A DNA stretch of 59,657 nucleotides. Source: an uncultured Clostridia bacterium (GTDB lineage Bacteria > Bacillota > Clostridia > Christensenellales > Borkfalkiaceae). Positions 8,937 through 17,576 of this stretch are shown piece by piece. The DNA lies in NCBI GenBank assembly GCA_904374385.1, contig CAJFGA010000007.1, positions 1-59,657 of the forward strand, given 5' to 3'. The notes under the pieces are model-generated. The model saw only the letters and a program-made list of their open reading frames with translations, ran no database searches and was not told the origin of the DNA. Position 1 is the first letter of the stretch. Each line of letters opens with the position of its first letter. The translations under genes were made by a program, and so were the position numbers.

Positions 8937-9471
8937 GCTCCCCTCCCGTCAAATTTGCCGTATAATATTGCACGACGGCGTCGATCGCGCGCGCCACCGC
9001 CCGGATCGTCCGGGAAGCGGTCGCCCCCGTCGAAACGTCTGCCTCTTCAAAGGTACCCGAAGAGGAAACATCGATGCCGGCAAACTGCTCGAAAAAGTCT
9101 GATTCGAAAGTATCCCAAAGCGTTTCGGCATTGTCGCCGAGGACAACTTTTTCTATAACGCTGCCCCGCAGATACACATACAGCTGTACTTCGCCGCCCC
9201 AGCCGCCGCTGCCGGCAGCAAGGAAGGCGTGGTATTCCCCGCCGTCGGAACGCGCATAGTAGATGATGCGCCCGTTTTCAAACGACTGCCCCTCCTCATC
9301 CGTCATTTGCGAAAAGTCGGCGCCCGTATCCGCCGAAAATTGATCGAGCGTAGGCTGCAGCGGATCTACATAGGTTAAATAGTTGAACGCGCCGAGCAAA
9401 AGCCCGCAAACGAGCGCGATACATGCAAGCACCGCGATTCCCTGGATCATCGACCTCACTTTGGCACTCAT
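8923..9471 (-). CDS. rnfG: RnfG, FMN-carrying subunit of the Rnf complex
   Basis: A 182-residue protein with one N-terminal membrane anchor (about 9-32) and an extracytoplasmic FMN_bind domain. The flavin attachment site is DVSTGATAS near residue 147, matching the [S/T]GA[S/T] signal on which ApbE places FMN through a phosphoester to the last threonine. The ATG at 9471 overlaps the rnfD stop as ATGA. It is shorter than many RnfG proteins, which may relate to the extra FMN_bind-like modules fused to RnfD next door. Confidence 0.93.
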   Translation of the reverse strand: MSAKVRSMIQGIAVLACIALVCGLLLGAFNYLTYVDPLQPTLDQFSADTGADFSQMTDEEGQSFENGRIIYYARSDGGEYHAFLAAGSGGWGGEVQLYVYLRGSVIEKVVLGDNAETLWDTFESDFFEQFAGIDVSSSGTFEEADVSTGATASRTIRAVARAIDAVVQYYTANLTGGEHGQS

Positions 9472-11270
9472 GCTCTGCCACCTCCCGCAACCGCAAGGCA
9501 TTCCAATGTCATTTCTTTGAGCGCCGCGTTGGTACGCGTCGCGCTCGTATCCGAATCGGCGGAAAGGTCGGACAGCGACGCGATCTCCTGCTGCGTCTTG
9601 CCGACAAAGAAGGAAAGCTCTGCCATATACCCCATCGTACTCTGTACGAGAGGCACGATCGAAGAGATCTTGTTACCCTCAACCGAAATATAATAGAGGA
9701 GCGGCTGCTGATAATTGTATTCGCTCAAATCGGCAACGCCGGCGGCGAGATAAGTCGTACCGCCGAACAATTCGGAACGCACGGCGTCGATAATATAGGT
9801 GTATGCATCTTCCGTATGCAGCCTGTTTTTATCGAAATCCGCCGCGAGGAAACACTCTTCGACCATATCCTGCAAGGCGGTATTGGTGAGGGTCGCGCTT
9901 GTTTCCGCGTCCGTGGAAAGATCGGTGAGTGCCGCCACTTCCGCGTATGTCTTGCCGACAAACAGGGAAAGTTCTGCCGTATACCCCATCGTGCTCTGCG
10001 TGACGGGCACGATCTCAGACACGACGCCCTTTTGCGTGTCGATCTTCACGTCATATTCGAGCGCTTGGGTATAATTTTCCGTGATCTTAGCGCTACCCTG
10101 CACGGTAAAATAGTAATTGCCCCGTCGGTCGAGCGCCATCGACTGTATATAGCGGAAAGAGGCCGCAAGCTCTTTTTCCGCCGGGCGTCCATACTCCGCG
10201 ACCGCGATCAGCGGGGTGCCTACCGCCAGCGCCGCGGCGAGCGCCATGCAAAGCCCGCGCATGCACCACGCCATGACTGCCGGTTTGGGCGTCCCCTTCT
10301 TCGTCCTTTGCCCGAAGCGCACCGGGATCAAGAATTTATCCATCGCCGGCACGAGCAGATTCATAAACAAAATGGCGAGCGAAGTTCCTTCCGGATAATT
10401 GCCGAAGCGTCGGATGACCATCGTGATCGCTCCAAGACCGAACGCGTACAAAATACGGTTTATTTTCCACTTCGGCGAAGTCGCATAGTCTGTCGCCATG
10501 AAAAAAGCGCCGAACAGCAACCCGCCCGAAAAGAGCTGCAGCAAAACTTCCTGTGCGCTGTTCCACAAAAAGAGAGCGAATACGGACGCCGTCAAAACAT
10601 ACACGAGCGGAATGCGCCAGTCGATGACGCGCCGCACGAGCAGATAACCGCCGCCCGCGAGTACGGCGAGCTTGCACGTTTCGCCGATGCTGCCGCCCAC
10701 ATTGCCGAAAAACAGCTGCAGCACGTTGCCCCAATATCCGCCGACGCCCAAAAAGCTGTCGGCAAGTACCGCGGCGCCGCCGCTCAAATAGGTTGCGCCC
10801 GTCGAACCGTCGGCGATGAGGTTGCCCGGATCCGCCCCGATAAAGGAGGTCATCGCCGTACTGTATGCAAGCAGCAAAAATACGCGCGCCGCCGCGGCGG
10901 GATTGGCGAAATTTTTGCCCAAGCCGCCGAAAAGCATCTTGATGATCACGATGGCGAATACCCCGCCGATCAGAGGGATATACCAAGGCGCACGCGGCGG
11001 CAGGTTCAACCCCAAGATCAGCCCCGTCACCAACGCGGATAAATCGGTCGTAACCGGCTTTTTACGGATCAAATTATAGATTTGTTCACTCGCAAAACTT
11101 GCCGCCATACAGATGACGACGAGCAAGAGCGCATACAGCCCGAAATAGACGACGCCGCACACAAGGCAGGGAAGGAGGGCGATCAGGACATCGAGCATGA
11201 TGCGGCGGGTATTCGCCCCGTCCAGCTTATGCGGAGAAGATGCTACTTTATAATTGGCAATTTCAGACAT
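9468..11270 (-). CDS. rnfD: RnfD fused to a C-terminal extension with two FMN_bind-like repeats
   Basis: Residues 1-320 form a normal RnfD/NqrB-type membrane subunit with about nine helices and the covalent FMN site DGSTGAT (154-160). RnfD normally ends here, but this protein has 600 residues. An additional helix (about 332-357) leads to an extracytoplasmic segment holding two copies of one module. Copy 1 (about 403-475) and copy 2 (about 525-595) share QSTMGY, AELS, FVGKT and the ending TSAT-x-TN. The layout resembles FMN_bind domains in which the SGAT flavinylation site reads TSAT (T460 and T578 would be the acceptors). It overlaps rnfC by eight bases. Whether the repeats carry flavin is open. 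Confidence 0.93.
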   Translation of the reverse strand: MSEIANYKVASSPHKLDGANTRRIMLDVLIALLPCLVCGVVYFGLYALLLVVICMAASFASEQIYNLIRKKPVTTDLSALVTGLILGLNLPPRAPWYIPLIGGVFAIVIIKMLFGGLGKNFANPAAAARVFLLLAYSTAMTSFIGADPGNLIADGSTGATYLSGGAAVLADSFLGVGGYWGNVLQLFFGNVGGSIGETCKLAVLAGGGYLLVRRVIDWRIPLVYVLTASVFALFLWNSAQEVLLQLFSGGLLFGAFFMATDYATSPKWKINRILYAFGLGAITMVIRRFGNYPEGTSLAILFMNLLVPAMDKFLIPVRFGQRTKKGTPKPAVMAWCMRGLCMALAAALAVGTPLIAVAEYGRPAEKELAASFRYIQSMALDRRGNYYFTVQGSAKITENYTQALEYDVKIDTQKGVVSEIVPVTQSTMGYTAELSLFVGKTYAEVAALTDLSTDAETSATLTNTALQDMVEECFLAADFDKNRLHTEDAYTYIIDAVRSELFGGTTYLAAGVADLSEYNYQQPLLYYISVEGNKISSIVPLVQSTMGYMAELSFFVGKTQQEIASLSDLSADSDTSATRTNAALKEMTLECLAVAGGGRA

Positions 11271-12615
11271 CGGCCCTATTTACTCCTTCTCCGTTCTTTT
11301 CCGAAGCGGCCCTGCGCTCCTCTTCGTCTTTCGCGCGCCGCTGGCGCAAAATCTTTTTGGCGAGCTTTACGCTTTGCACAAGAAAACGTTTGGCGGGGCA
11401 TACATACGAACAGCAGCCGCAGCCGATACAGTATTCCGCGCCGAAATCGCCGGCTTCCTTATAATTTTTATCGAACAGCGCCCGCTCGATAAAGACGGGC
11501 GAAAGCCCCATCGGGCAAGCCTGCACGCATCTGCCGCATCCGATACACGGCTCAGCCCTTTTGCTTACGCACTCGCTTTCGTCAAGAAAAAGGAGTGACG
11601 ATGTCCCCTTTCCCGTGCAAATCTTCAAGGAAAACACAGGTTCCCCCATCATGGGGCCGCCGGAAACGATACGTTCGCAGTCCTCGTGCGCGCCGCAAAA
11701 TTCTGCTATGTCGCGGTACGGCGTGCCGTTTTTGACCCAAATGTTGGAGGGTCTGTCTACCCTTTTGCCGCTGACCGTCATTACCCGCTCATAGCAGGGC
11801 GTATTCTCTTCTACCGCCCGATATACGGCGAGCGCCGTATGCACGTTGACGACCAAAACGCCTATGTCCGCCGGCAGACAGTTTTCCGGAATGACCCGCT
11901 TTGTGCAGGAATATACGAGCTGCTTTTCCGCGCCCTGCGGATATTTCGTTTTGAGGACCCGAACCGAAATTCCTGTTCCCGATACCCGCGCAAGTTTTGC
12001 GGCCGCGGCCTTTTTATTGTTCTCTATGCCGATCACGGCGCGATCGGCGCCGCAGGCGAGCATGCACAGGCGTATCCCCTCTGAGAGTTGGTCTGTGTAT
12101 TCGAGCATGATGCGCTCGTCGCAGGTGATATACGGCTCGCATTCCGCCCCGTTGACGAGGAGGATATCTATTTTTTTATCCGTCCCAAGCTTTGCCGCGG
12201 TCGGAAAAGCGGCGCCGCCCATACCGACGATGCCCGCTTCCGCGATGCGCGCCAGCACGCTCTCGCGCGTCCGCTCTGCCAAGGGAGGCAAAAACGTTTT
12301 TTCATCCAGAAAATCGTTTTCTATCAGAATATGGTCGGCCTTTTTTCCCGACAAAGTGATGTGGCCGACGACACCCTTAACCGTTCCCGAAACGGGGGAA
12401 TAGACGTTGGCGGACAGCTCCTTATCGGCACGGCCGATCAACTGCCCGCATCGCACGCGGTCTCCCGCTTCCACGACGGGCAGCGCGGGCTTGCCGATAT
12501 GCTGCGAAAGCGGCACATAGACGGCTTTCGGATCGGGGCCGCGCCCGATCGGCTGCCCGGCGGTGCGCTGTTTACACCCCTTCGGATGGACGCCGTTTGC
12601 AAAAGTAATCAACAA
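11263..12615 (-). CDS. rnfC: RnfC, NADH-binding subunit of the Rnf complex
   Basis: A 450-residue peripheral subunit that binds FMN and NAD and carries two 4Fe-4S clusters. The N-terminal region starts with the ANGVHPKG motif, the glycine-rich GIVGMGGAAFPTAAKL lies near residue 130 and the AECEPYITCDE signature near 160. Two ferredoxin motifs sit near the end (CIGCGRCVQACP and CIGCGCCSYVCP). It exchanges electrons with NAD, completing the ferredoxin:NAD oxidoreductase that drives ion export. The start codon is TTG (12615 or the next codon), five to eight bases after a full AAAGGAGG site. It is the first gene of the operon. Confidence 0.95.
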   Translation of the reverse strand: MLITFANGVHPKGCKQRTAGQPIGRGPDPKAVYVPLSQHIGKPALPVVEAGDRVRCGQLIGRADKELSANVYSPVSGTVKGVVGHITLSGKKADHILIENDFLDEKTFLPPLAERTRESVLARIAEAGIVGMGGAAFPTAAKLGTDKKIDILLVNGAECEPYITCDERIMLEYTDQLSEGIRLCMLACGADRAVIGIENNKKAAAAKLARVSGTGISVRVLKTKYPQGAEKQLVYSCTKRVIPENCLPADIGVLVVNVHTALAVYRAVEENTPCYERVMTVSGKRVDRPSNIWVKNGTPYRDIAEFCGAHEDCERIVSGGPMMGEPVFSLKICTGKGTSSLLFLDESECVSKRAEPCIGCGRCVQACPMGLSPVFIERALFDKNYKEAGDFGAEYCIGCGCCSYVCPAKRFLVQSVKLAKKILRQRRAKDEEERRAASEKNGEGVNRADV

Positions 12616-12678
12616 TGATGCCTCCTTTCGTAGACTTTAAGGATTTTTTTAATAAAAACAACCCGTTCTGATAGGAAA

Positions 12679-12707
12679 ATTTTACCATGAATTGCAAAAA
12701 TTGTAAA
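12679..12707 (-). promoter_or_regulatory. Promoter of the rnf operon
   Basis: On the minus strand TTTACA (12707-12702) and TAAAAT (12684-12679) are separated by 17 bases. The leader to the rnfC TTG start is about 60 bases long and ends in a strong ribosome site. I see no riboswitch fold in it. Confidence 0.6.
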
Positions 12708-12743
12708 GAAAAAGCCGGCAAAAAAGTGTAATATAAATAATTC

Positions 12744-13133
12744 TTAAGCCCCCTTCTTTTTCCTTGCGCGTATTTGCATCGCGCCCTGGTACGCCTGCCA
12801 AAGGGAAAGCAGGCATAAAAAAGCGCCGAACGCCGCGCGCAAAAAATTGCCGGAAAGTTCTTTGACAAAAAAACCTCCGGCCGCCGAAAGGAGCACTGCC
12901 GGCACGATCATCCACCAAATCCCCTTTGTGTCCACCAAACCGTTCGCAAAATGCTCTTTCAGGGCGAGCAGCGCCATGGGGAGAAAGGAAAGCAAATTGA
13001 CCGACTGTGCAAGATGCTGCTCCACTCCGCAGAAAATTGTTAAAATGGGGATCAGCACGGTGCCTCCGCCCATTCCCATGCCGCCGAGCACGCCGCCGGC
13101 TGCGCCCGCCAAAAGATACACTAAAAATTTCAT
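12744..13133 (-). CDS. Half-length TauE/SafE family membrane protein (second of a pair)
   Basis: A 129-residue protein with about four hydrophobic helices and the family's glycine-rich opening GGVLGGMGMGGGTVLIPIL near residue 12. TauE/SafE (DUF81) transporters are normally about 250 residues with two homologous halves and are linked to export of sulfite, sulfoacetate or other organic anions. Here each half is a separate gene nine bases apart, so a heterodimer is the natural reading. A GGGGG ribosome site precedes its ATG. The substrate is unknown. Confidence 0.82.
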   Translation of the reverse strand: MKFLVYLLAGAAGGVLGGMGMGGGTVLIPILTIFCGVEQHLAQSVNLLSFLPMALLALKEHFANGLVDTKGIWWMIVPAVLLSAAGGFFVKELSGNFLRAAFGAFLCLLSLWQAYQGAMQIRARKKKGA

Positions 13134-13142
13134 AATCCCCCT

Positions 13143-13505
13143 CTAAAAGATCATTCTGATCCCCGCGGCAAACATGACGGCCGCAAAAAGGAGCGTCGCC
13201 TCACCCGCCGTCATCCGGCTCAGCGCCCGCGCTCCGACATAGCCCCCGAAGGTCACCCCGATCGATACGGCAAGGAAAAGTTCCGCCTCGAAATATCCGT
13301 TGATGAGATAGAAAATGCCGCTCACCAGGCTGACAGGTAAAATAATGAAGATCGCCGTAGCGTGCGCAACGAGCGGCTCTTTCCCCGCAAAAGCAGTCAA
13401 AAACGGCACGACGATCATGCCGCCCCCGCCGCCGAAAATGCCGTTTACCGCCCCCGTCGCGATACCGCCCGCGGCGAGCACCCGATTTTTCTTTACCCTG
13501 TCCAT
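13143..13505 (-). CDS. Half-length TauE/SafE family membrane protein (first of a pair)
   Basis: A 120-residue partner of the preceding entry, with the same N-terminal glycine signature (NGIFGGGGGMIVVPFL, about residues 21-36) and four hydrophobic helices. Both halves resemble the N-terminal repeat of full-length family members rather than one N-half and one C-half. This suggests duplication of a half-size gene rather than a split long gene. The ATG at 13505 has an AAAAGGAGG ribosome site. It lies divergent from the large lipoprotein gene. Confidence 0.82.
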   Translation of the reverse strand: MDRVKKNRVLAAGGIATGAVNGIFGGGGGMIVVPFLTAFAGKEPLVAHATAIFIILPVSLVSGIFYLINGYFEAELFLAVSIGVTFGGYVGARALSRMTAGEATLLFAAVMFAAGIRMIF

Positions 13506-13593
13506 TGCGACCTCCTTTTTTCTATTACCCGATTAGTTTGCGCCGATCAGAGAAAAATTAATTCAAATTTCACTTTTTTTTAACCGTTATCGC

Positions 13594-13622
13594 TTGCATT
13601 TAATCGCTATTTATATTAAAAT
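13594..13622 (+). promoter_or_regulatory. Promoter of the large lipoprotein gene
   Basis: TTGCAT (13594-13599) and TAAAAT (13617-13622) with a 17-base spacer give a leader of about 75 bases before the ATG at 13702. The rest of the 200-base divergent intergenic region is A+T rich without further features. Confidence 0.55.
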
Positions 13623-13701
13623 AAGATAGTACGATTTTGTGTTTACCGATAAATTACACAGTACGGTTAAATTCTTATTATTCAATAAAAGGTGTTTAAA
13701 C

Positions 13702-16700
13702 ATGGCAAAAAACAAACAAGTTAGCAAACTGAGAATCACGACATGGCTTATGGCTTTCCTCATGCTGATCGCATCCTGTGCGCTCATCTTTTCAGCTTGC
13801 TCGGGAACGACCGACGATGACGACGACACTGCGGAGACCCCGACGGACACGCAGACGTTCGCGAACGGGAACTTTGAGTATTTCAACGACAGCGACGGCG
13901 CCTACCTGATCGCCACGCCCGAAAGTTGGACTTCCTCCACGCAGGGCAGCACTTCCCTCGCGAAGTCCGGCATCGTAGATACGTCGATCAACTGGGGTGA
14001 AAAATTCGTCTATGCCAGAACGGAATATGAAAAACAGCAGGACGAAGATAACACAGAAGATGAACCGGACGAATATTATACCGACATCGACAGCGATTAT
14101 GACGTTCCAGGATGGGACATCGCCAATGCCGCACGCGGCGAGGGCGATGACGACCTCACATATGAAAACATCGATGCGGCGGACATCAATGCCGTAAACC
14201 CCGGCACGCACAACGTTGCGCCGAATACGGAGGATGAAGAAAACGGCACGCATGTGCTCATGCTCCACAATTACCGCTCCAACGGCTACGGCACGGCGGC
14301 AAGATATGCCTCCTCTTCCATCACCGTACAGGCGGGCTCAGCGGTCAAATTTTCCGTGTGGGTCAAGACCTACGGCATGACCTATAACGACAACACAAAG
14401 GTCGATGGCAACCGCGGCGCATATATTGAGATCTCCAACACGGTCGGAGGCACCAGCCAAGATCCCCTCGTTGTGCAAAACATCGACACCGAGGCGCTCA
14501 ACTCCGACAGCACTGACAACGGTTGGGTACAGTACACCTTTTATTTGAGAGCTTCTTCCTACGCCTCCACTTCCTTTACCGTTTACCTCGGTTTGGGCAG
14601 AACAAACGATGTCGACAGCAACTATTACGAATATGTGCAGGGATACGCTTTCTTCGACGATCTCAAATATGAAGTGATGACCGCTTCGGAATACGACGCG
14701 GCTATCGCGGAAGAAGATGACGTCGTACAGACCTCCCTCGACATTTATTCTACAGACGCTAAAAAATACGACTCCGTATCTTCGGCATATTCCTCCCGCA
14801 GGACATATGCGCTCGATTTGGACGTATTCCGCACCGCTGTATCCCCTATTACGATGAGCGATGTGAACGTCAATGAAACGACTTCCGTACGCAACGGCAT
14901 CACATATCGCCTTGAAGACTATCTCGGCGCGGCCAATGCGGAAGCACTCCGCGATGCAAACGACTCTTCCCGCTCGGGGCTCATCTCTGCCGCGGATATC
15001 ACCGAAGCGAATGGATACGGCGCTTCCGTCGTAGAAGATTTTGAAAGATTTTCCTCCCTCTTCGGCGACAATGCCCAGGTCTTGATGCTGTACAGCGGAC
15101 AGGGCGCTCCTTATGCCGCCAACGTTTCGGAGAACAATATCGTCGACGGCAGCGGGCTGTTTACCGTTGCAAAAGAGCAGACGCTCATGATCCGTTTCTG
15201 GGTCAAGACGAGCGATCTCAACGGAGGCACGGGCGGCACCGTGACGCTCATCGACTACGAAACAGAAACGGCGATCGGCGCCGTCGATACGACGACGCTC
15301 ACCCCTGTCGACCTTACAGACGACAACGGCAAGACGGAAGACATCTTTGACGGCTGGCAGCAATGCTATCTGTATGTGTCCAACGATACGGAGAATGCGA
15401 TCACCTTTACTTTGCGCTTTAACTTCGGCCCGACGGACATCGTCGACACGGCTTTCTCTTCCTATGAAGACGGCTACGCCGCTTTCACCGGATTCGAATA
15501 CACCTATCTGACAGAGGAAGAGTCCTCCCTCGCGGCGACGGGGACCTATGCAGTACAGGTTTCCTTGACGGGCAGCCCTCTCGATACAAATTCCTCCGTC
15601 GTATTCGACGATCCCTCCTATGCGGACAGCACGGAAGGCTCTGCAGCAATCGAGAACGGTTTTGCGGACTTGCGCAATTATGACGGCGTTTACGGCAATT
15701 CCAAATATGTCGGCGGTGAAGAACTGACTACCGGCAGGAATGAATATGAAAACGCCGGATTGATCAATAAACAGTACGCTTCCAACTATTGGGGGGACGG
15801 CGCCGAACCCGCATCCGCATGGCTGCGCACCGTCGTATCCAGCTATACGCAGGCGCTGGACGCTTCCAACTGGTGGAACACCGTCATCGGCAGCGATTCG
15901 ACCCAGCCCCTTCTGATCGTCAATACGCTGACGCAGGTGACGACTTCTTACGGATTCGTCGGGTCTGAAACGACGATCTCCGCTGATTCTTATGCGCAGA
16001 TCAATCTCCGCGTGAAACTGAGCGCCGGCGCGACTGCCTACATCTACCTGATCGATACCTCTTCCGACGACAATACAGAAACGAAGTATACGGAAAATCT
16101 CCGCTATGCCTCCGGCATTTCCTATCGCTATGACGAAAACGGCAACGTCGTCACCAGAGATCCGGAAGATCACGATTTTGATGAAAACACCGATACCCTC
16201 TTCTATAAGCAAGAGAACGGGCTGTGGTCTACGAGCGAATCGCACAGCGGCGATTACTATTACGCCAACCTCTCCAATTATGATACCGACGAGGACGGCA
16301 ATTTAATAGACGCGAACGACAATATCATCTATTACAGCCACGACGGCGAATTTTACAGATATTACGACGAGGACCGCGATTCCTACAGCTTAGCGGTCAG
16401 AGACTTTACGCAGGCCGGCGTCGATGCCGAACGTTTGGCGGCCGCTACCCTGCAGGGCGAGACGAGCAAGGATCTCGTGCAAGTTATCCAGGGAACTGAA
16501 GCCAATGCGGGTCAGTGGATCTATGTAAACTTCTTCCTCGCGAGCGGAAACGAAGCGAAAACGTATCGCCTGGAAGTTTGGAACGGCTCCCGCGACAATG
16601 CCGTAGGCATGGCGGCGGAAAGCTATGTGATCTTCGATCAGGTCAGCTATGAAACGCTTGACGAAACTTCGTACGCCGAAATGGTAAACGAAAGTTTGTC

Positions 16701-17454
16701 GGCACTCGGCGAAGCGGGCAAATTGAACGGCACTACCTACGCTACGACGGACGAAATCTTAGAAGCATACCGTGAAAATCCGACCGCTTTCATCGGCGCT
16801 TCGGATGCTGATACTTCTCTGATCTATTATCATTTCTCTCTCTATGACGATAAGAGCTATGCTCCTTACGATGAGAGCAATGATATGGAAACGCGCGACT
16901 CCGATCCGTATGCGGACTATGATCCGAGCACTTATTCGGACGATGTCGCCTATCTGAAGTACAACATCACCGATCCGAACGACGCGGACTATAACGGATA
17001 TATCGAATATAACACCTTTATCGATTACAGCGCCAGCGAAATCACCGTAGAAACTTCGAGCGGAAGCAGCGACGATACGACGGACGACACGACGAGCACG
17101 GGCGACAGCGAAACCAACCTCTGGCTTTTGATCCCCTCTATCATCCTCGCGGCGGCCCTCTTCCTCACCTTGATCTCTCTGTTGGTCAAGAAGCTGCTCT
17201 CCAATATTCGCAGAAATAAGACGAGCTATAAGACACAGTATGACGCAAGGCGTACGCATTATATCAGAAAGCTCAAGCTCGCCGAGGCAGCGGACGACGA
17301 AAAGGATGATACCGTGCCCGATGTTCTCCCCGACGATGAAGACGAAATCGACGAAGAAGACATCTATCGCGTAGACGACGGTTCGGATGCTCAGGAACAG
17401 GATCCTTACAAAGACGAATCGGACGATAACAAAAAAGACGGCGATGAGCAGTAA
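13702..17454 (+). CDS. Large acidic surface lipoprotein with C-terminal membrane helix
   Basis: A 1250-residue protein exported through an N-terminal signal peptide (basic start, hydrophobic core, probable lipobox FSAC near residue 34) followed by an Asp-rich stretch. The body contains at least three similar beta-sandwich-like units. Each has a WVK-T or RVK type strand, a WVQYTFYL or WIYVNFFL strand and a closing FDDLKYE or FDQVSYE strand, reminiscent of carbohydrate-binding modules. Near residue 1150 a Ser/Thr/Asp linker leads to one membrane helix (LLIPSIILAAALFLTLISLL), a basic stop-transfer segment and a very acidic tail. It is therefore predicted to be anchored at both ends. The ATG at 13702 has AAAGGTG upstream. 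It is monocistronic; ligand and role are unknown. Confidence 0.82.
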   Translation: MAKNKQVSKLRITTWLMAFLMLIASCALIFSACSGTTDDDDDTAETPTDTQTFANGNFEYFNDSDGAYLIATPESWTSSTQGSTSLAKSGIVDTSINWGEKFVYARTEYEKQQDEDNTEDEPDEYYTDIDSDYDVPGWDIANAARGEGDDDLTYENIDAADINAVNPGTHNVAPNTEDEENGTHVLMLHNYRSNGYGTAARYASSSITVQAGSAVKFSVWVKTYGMTYNDNTKVDGNRGAYIEISNTVGGTSQDPLVVQNIDTEALNSDSTDNGWVQYTFYLRASSYASTSFTVYLGLGRTNDVDSNYYEYVQGYAFFDDLKYEVMTASEYDAAIAEEDDVVQTSLDIYSTDAKKYDSVSSAYSSRRTYALDLDVFRTAVSPITMSDVNVNETTSVRNGITYRLEDYLGAANAEALRDANDSSRSGLISAADITEANGYGASVVEDFERFSSLFGDNAQVLMLYSGQGAPYAANVSENNIVDGSGLFTVAKEQTLMIRFWVKTSDLNGGTGGTVTLIDYETETAIGAVDTTTLTPVDLTDDNGKTEDIFDGWQQCYLYVSNDTENAITFTLRFNFGPTDIVDTAFSSYEDGYAAFTGFEYTYLTEEESSLAATGTYAVQVSLTGSPLDTNSSVVFDDPSYADSTEGSAAIENGFADLRNYDGVYGNSKYVGGEELTTGRNEYENAGLINKQYASNYWGDGAEPASAWLRTVVSSYTQALDASNWWNTVIGSDSTQPLLIVNTLTQVTTSYGFVGSETTISADSYAQINLRVKLSAGATAYIYLIDTSSDDNTETKYTENLRYASGISYRYDENGNVVTRDPEDHDFDENTDTLFYKQENGLWSTSESHSGDYYYANLSNYDTDEDGNLIDANDNIIYYSHDGEFYRYYDEDRDSYSLAVRDFTQAGVDAERLAAATLQGETSKDLVQVIQGTEANAGQWIYVNFFLASGNEAKTYRLEVWNGSRDNAVGMAAESYVIFDQVSYETLDETSYAEMVNESLSALGEAGKLNGTTYATTDEILEAYRENPTAFIGASDADTSLIYYHFSLYDDKSYAPYDESNDMETRDSDPYADYDPSTYSDDVAYLKYNITDPNDADYNGYIEYNTFIDYSASEITVETSSGSSDDTTDDTTSTGDSETNLWLLIPSIILAAALFLTLISLLVKKLLSNIRRNKTSYKTQYDARRTHYIRKLKLAEAADDEKDDTVPDVLPDDEDEIDEEDIYRVDDGSDAQEQDPYKDESDDNKKDGDEQ

Positions 17455-17487
17455 TTGCCCTATCGACCGCAAGAAAATGTAACAAAC

Positions 17488-17521
17488 GCTCCGCCCGCGC
17501 AAATTATTGCGCGGGCGGAGC
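17488..17521 (+). terminator. Terminator of the large lipoprotein gene
   Basis: A perfect 15-bp G+C-rich stem (17488-17502 with 17507-17521) with an ATTA loop and TTATT after it lies 33 bases past the stop codon. Confidence 0.8.
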
Positions 17522-17534
17522 TTATTGAATGAAA

Positions 17535-17563
17535 AAAGCCGCCCATGGTCAATGGGCGGTTTT
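17535..17563 (-). terminator. Terminator of the dgt-dnaG-rpoD operon
   Basis: An 11-bp stem (17535-17545 with 17553-17563, one G-T pair) is followed on the minus strand by a six-T run, just past the stop of the zinc-ribbon gene. Confidence 0.8.
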
Positions 17564-17576
17564 ATAAATAATCCTC

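Noticed and set aside
14338..16245. A 635-codon open frame antisense to the large lipoprotein gene
   Set aside because: It lies fully inside a well-supported gene. It has no ribosome site or recognisable domain, and its openness follows from the Asp-, Thr- and Ser-rich codon use of the sense strand.
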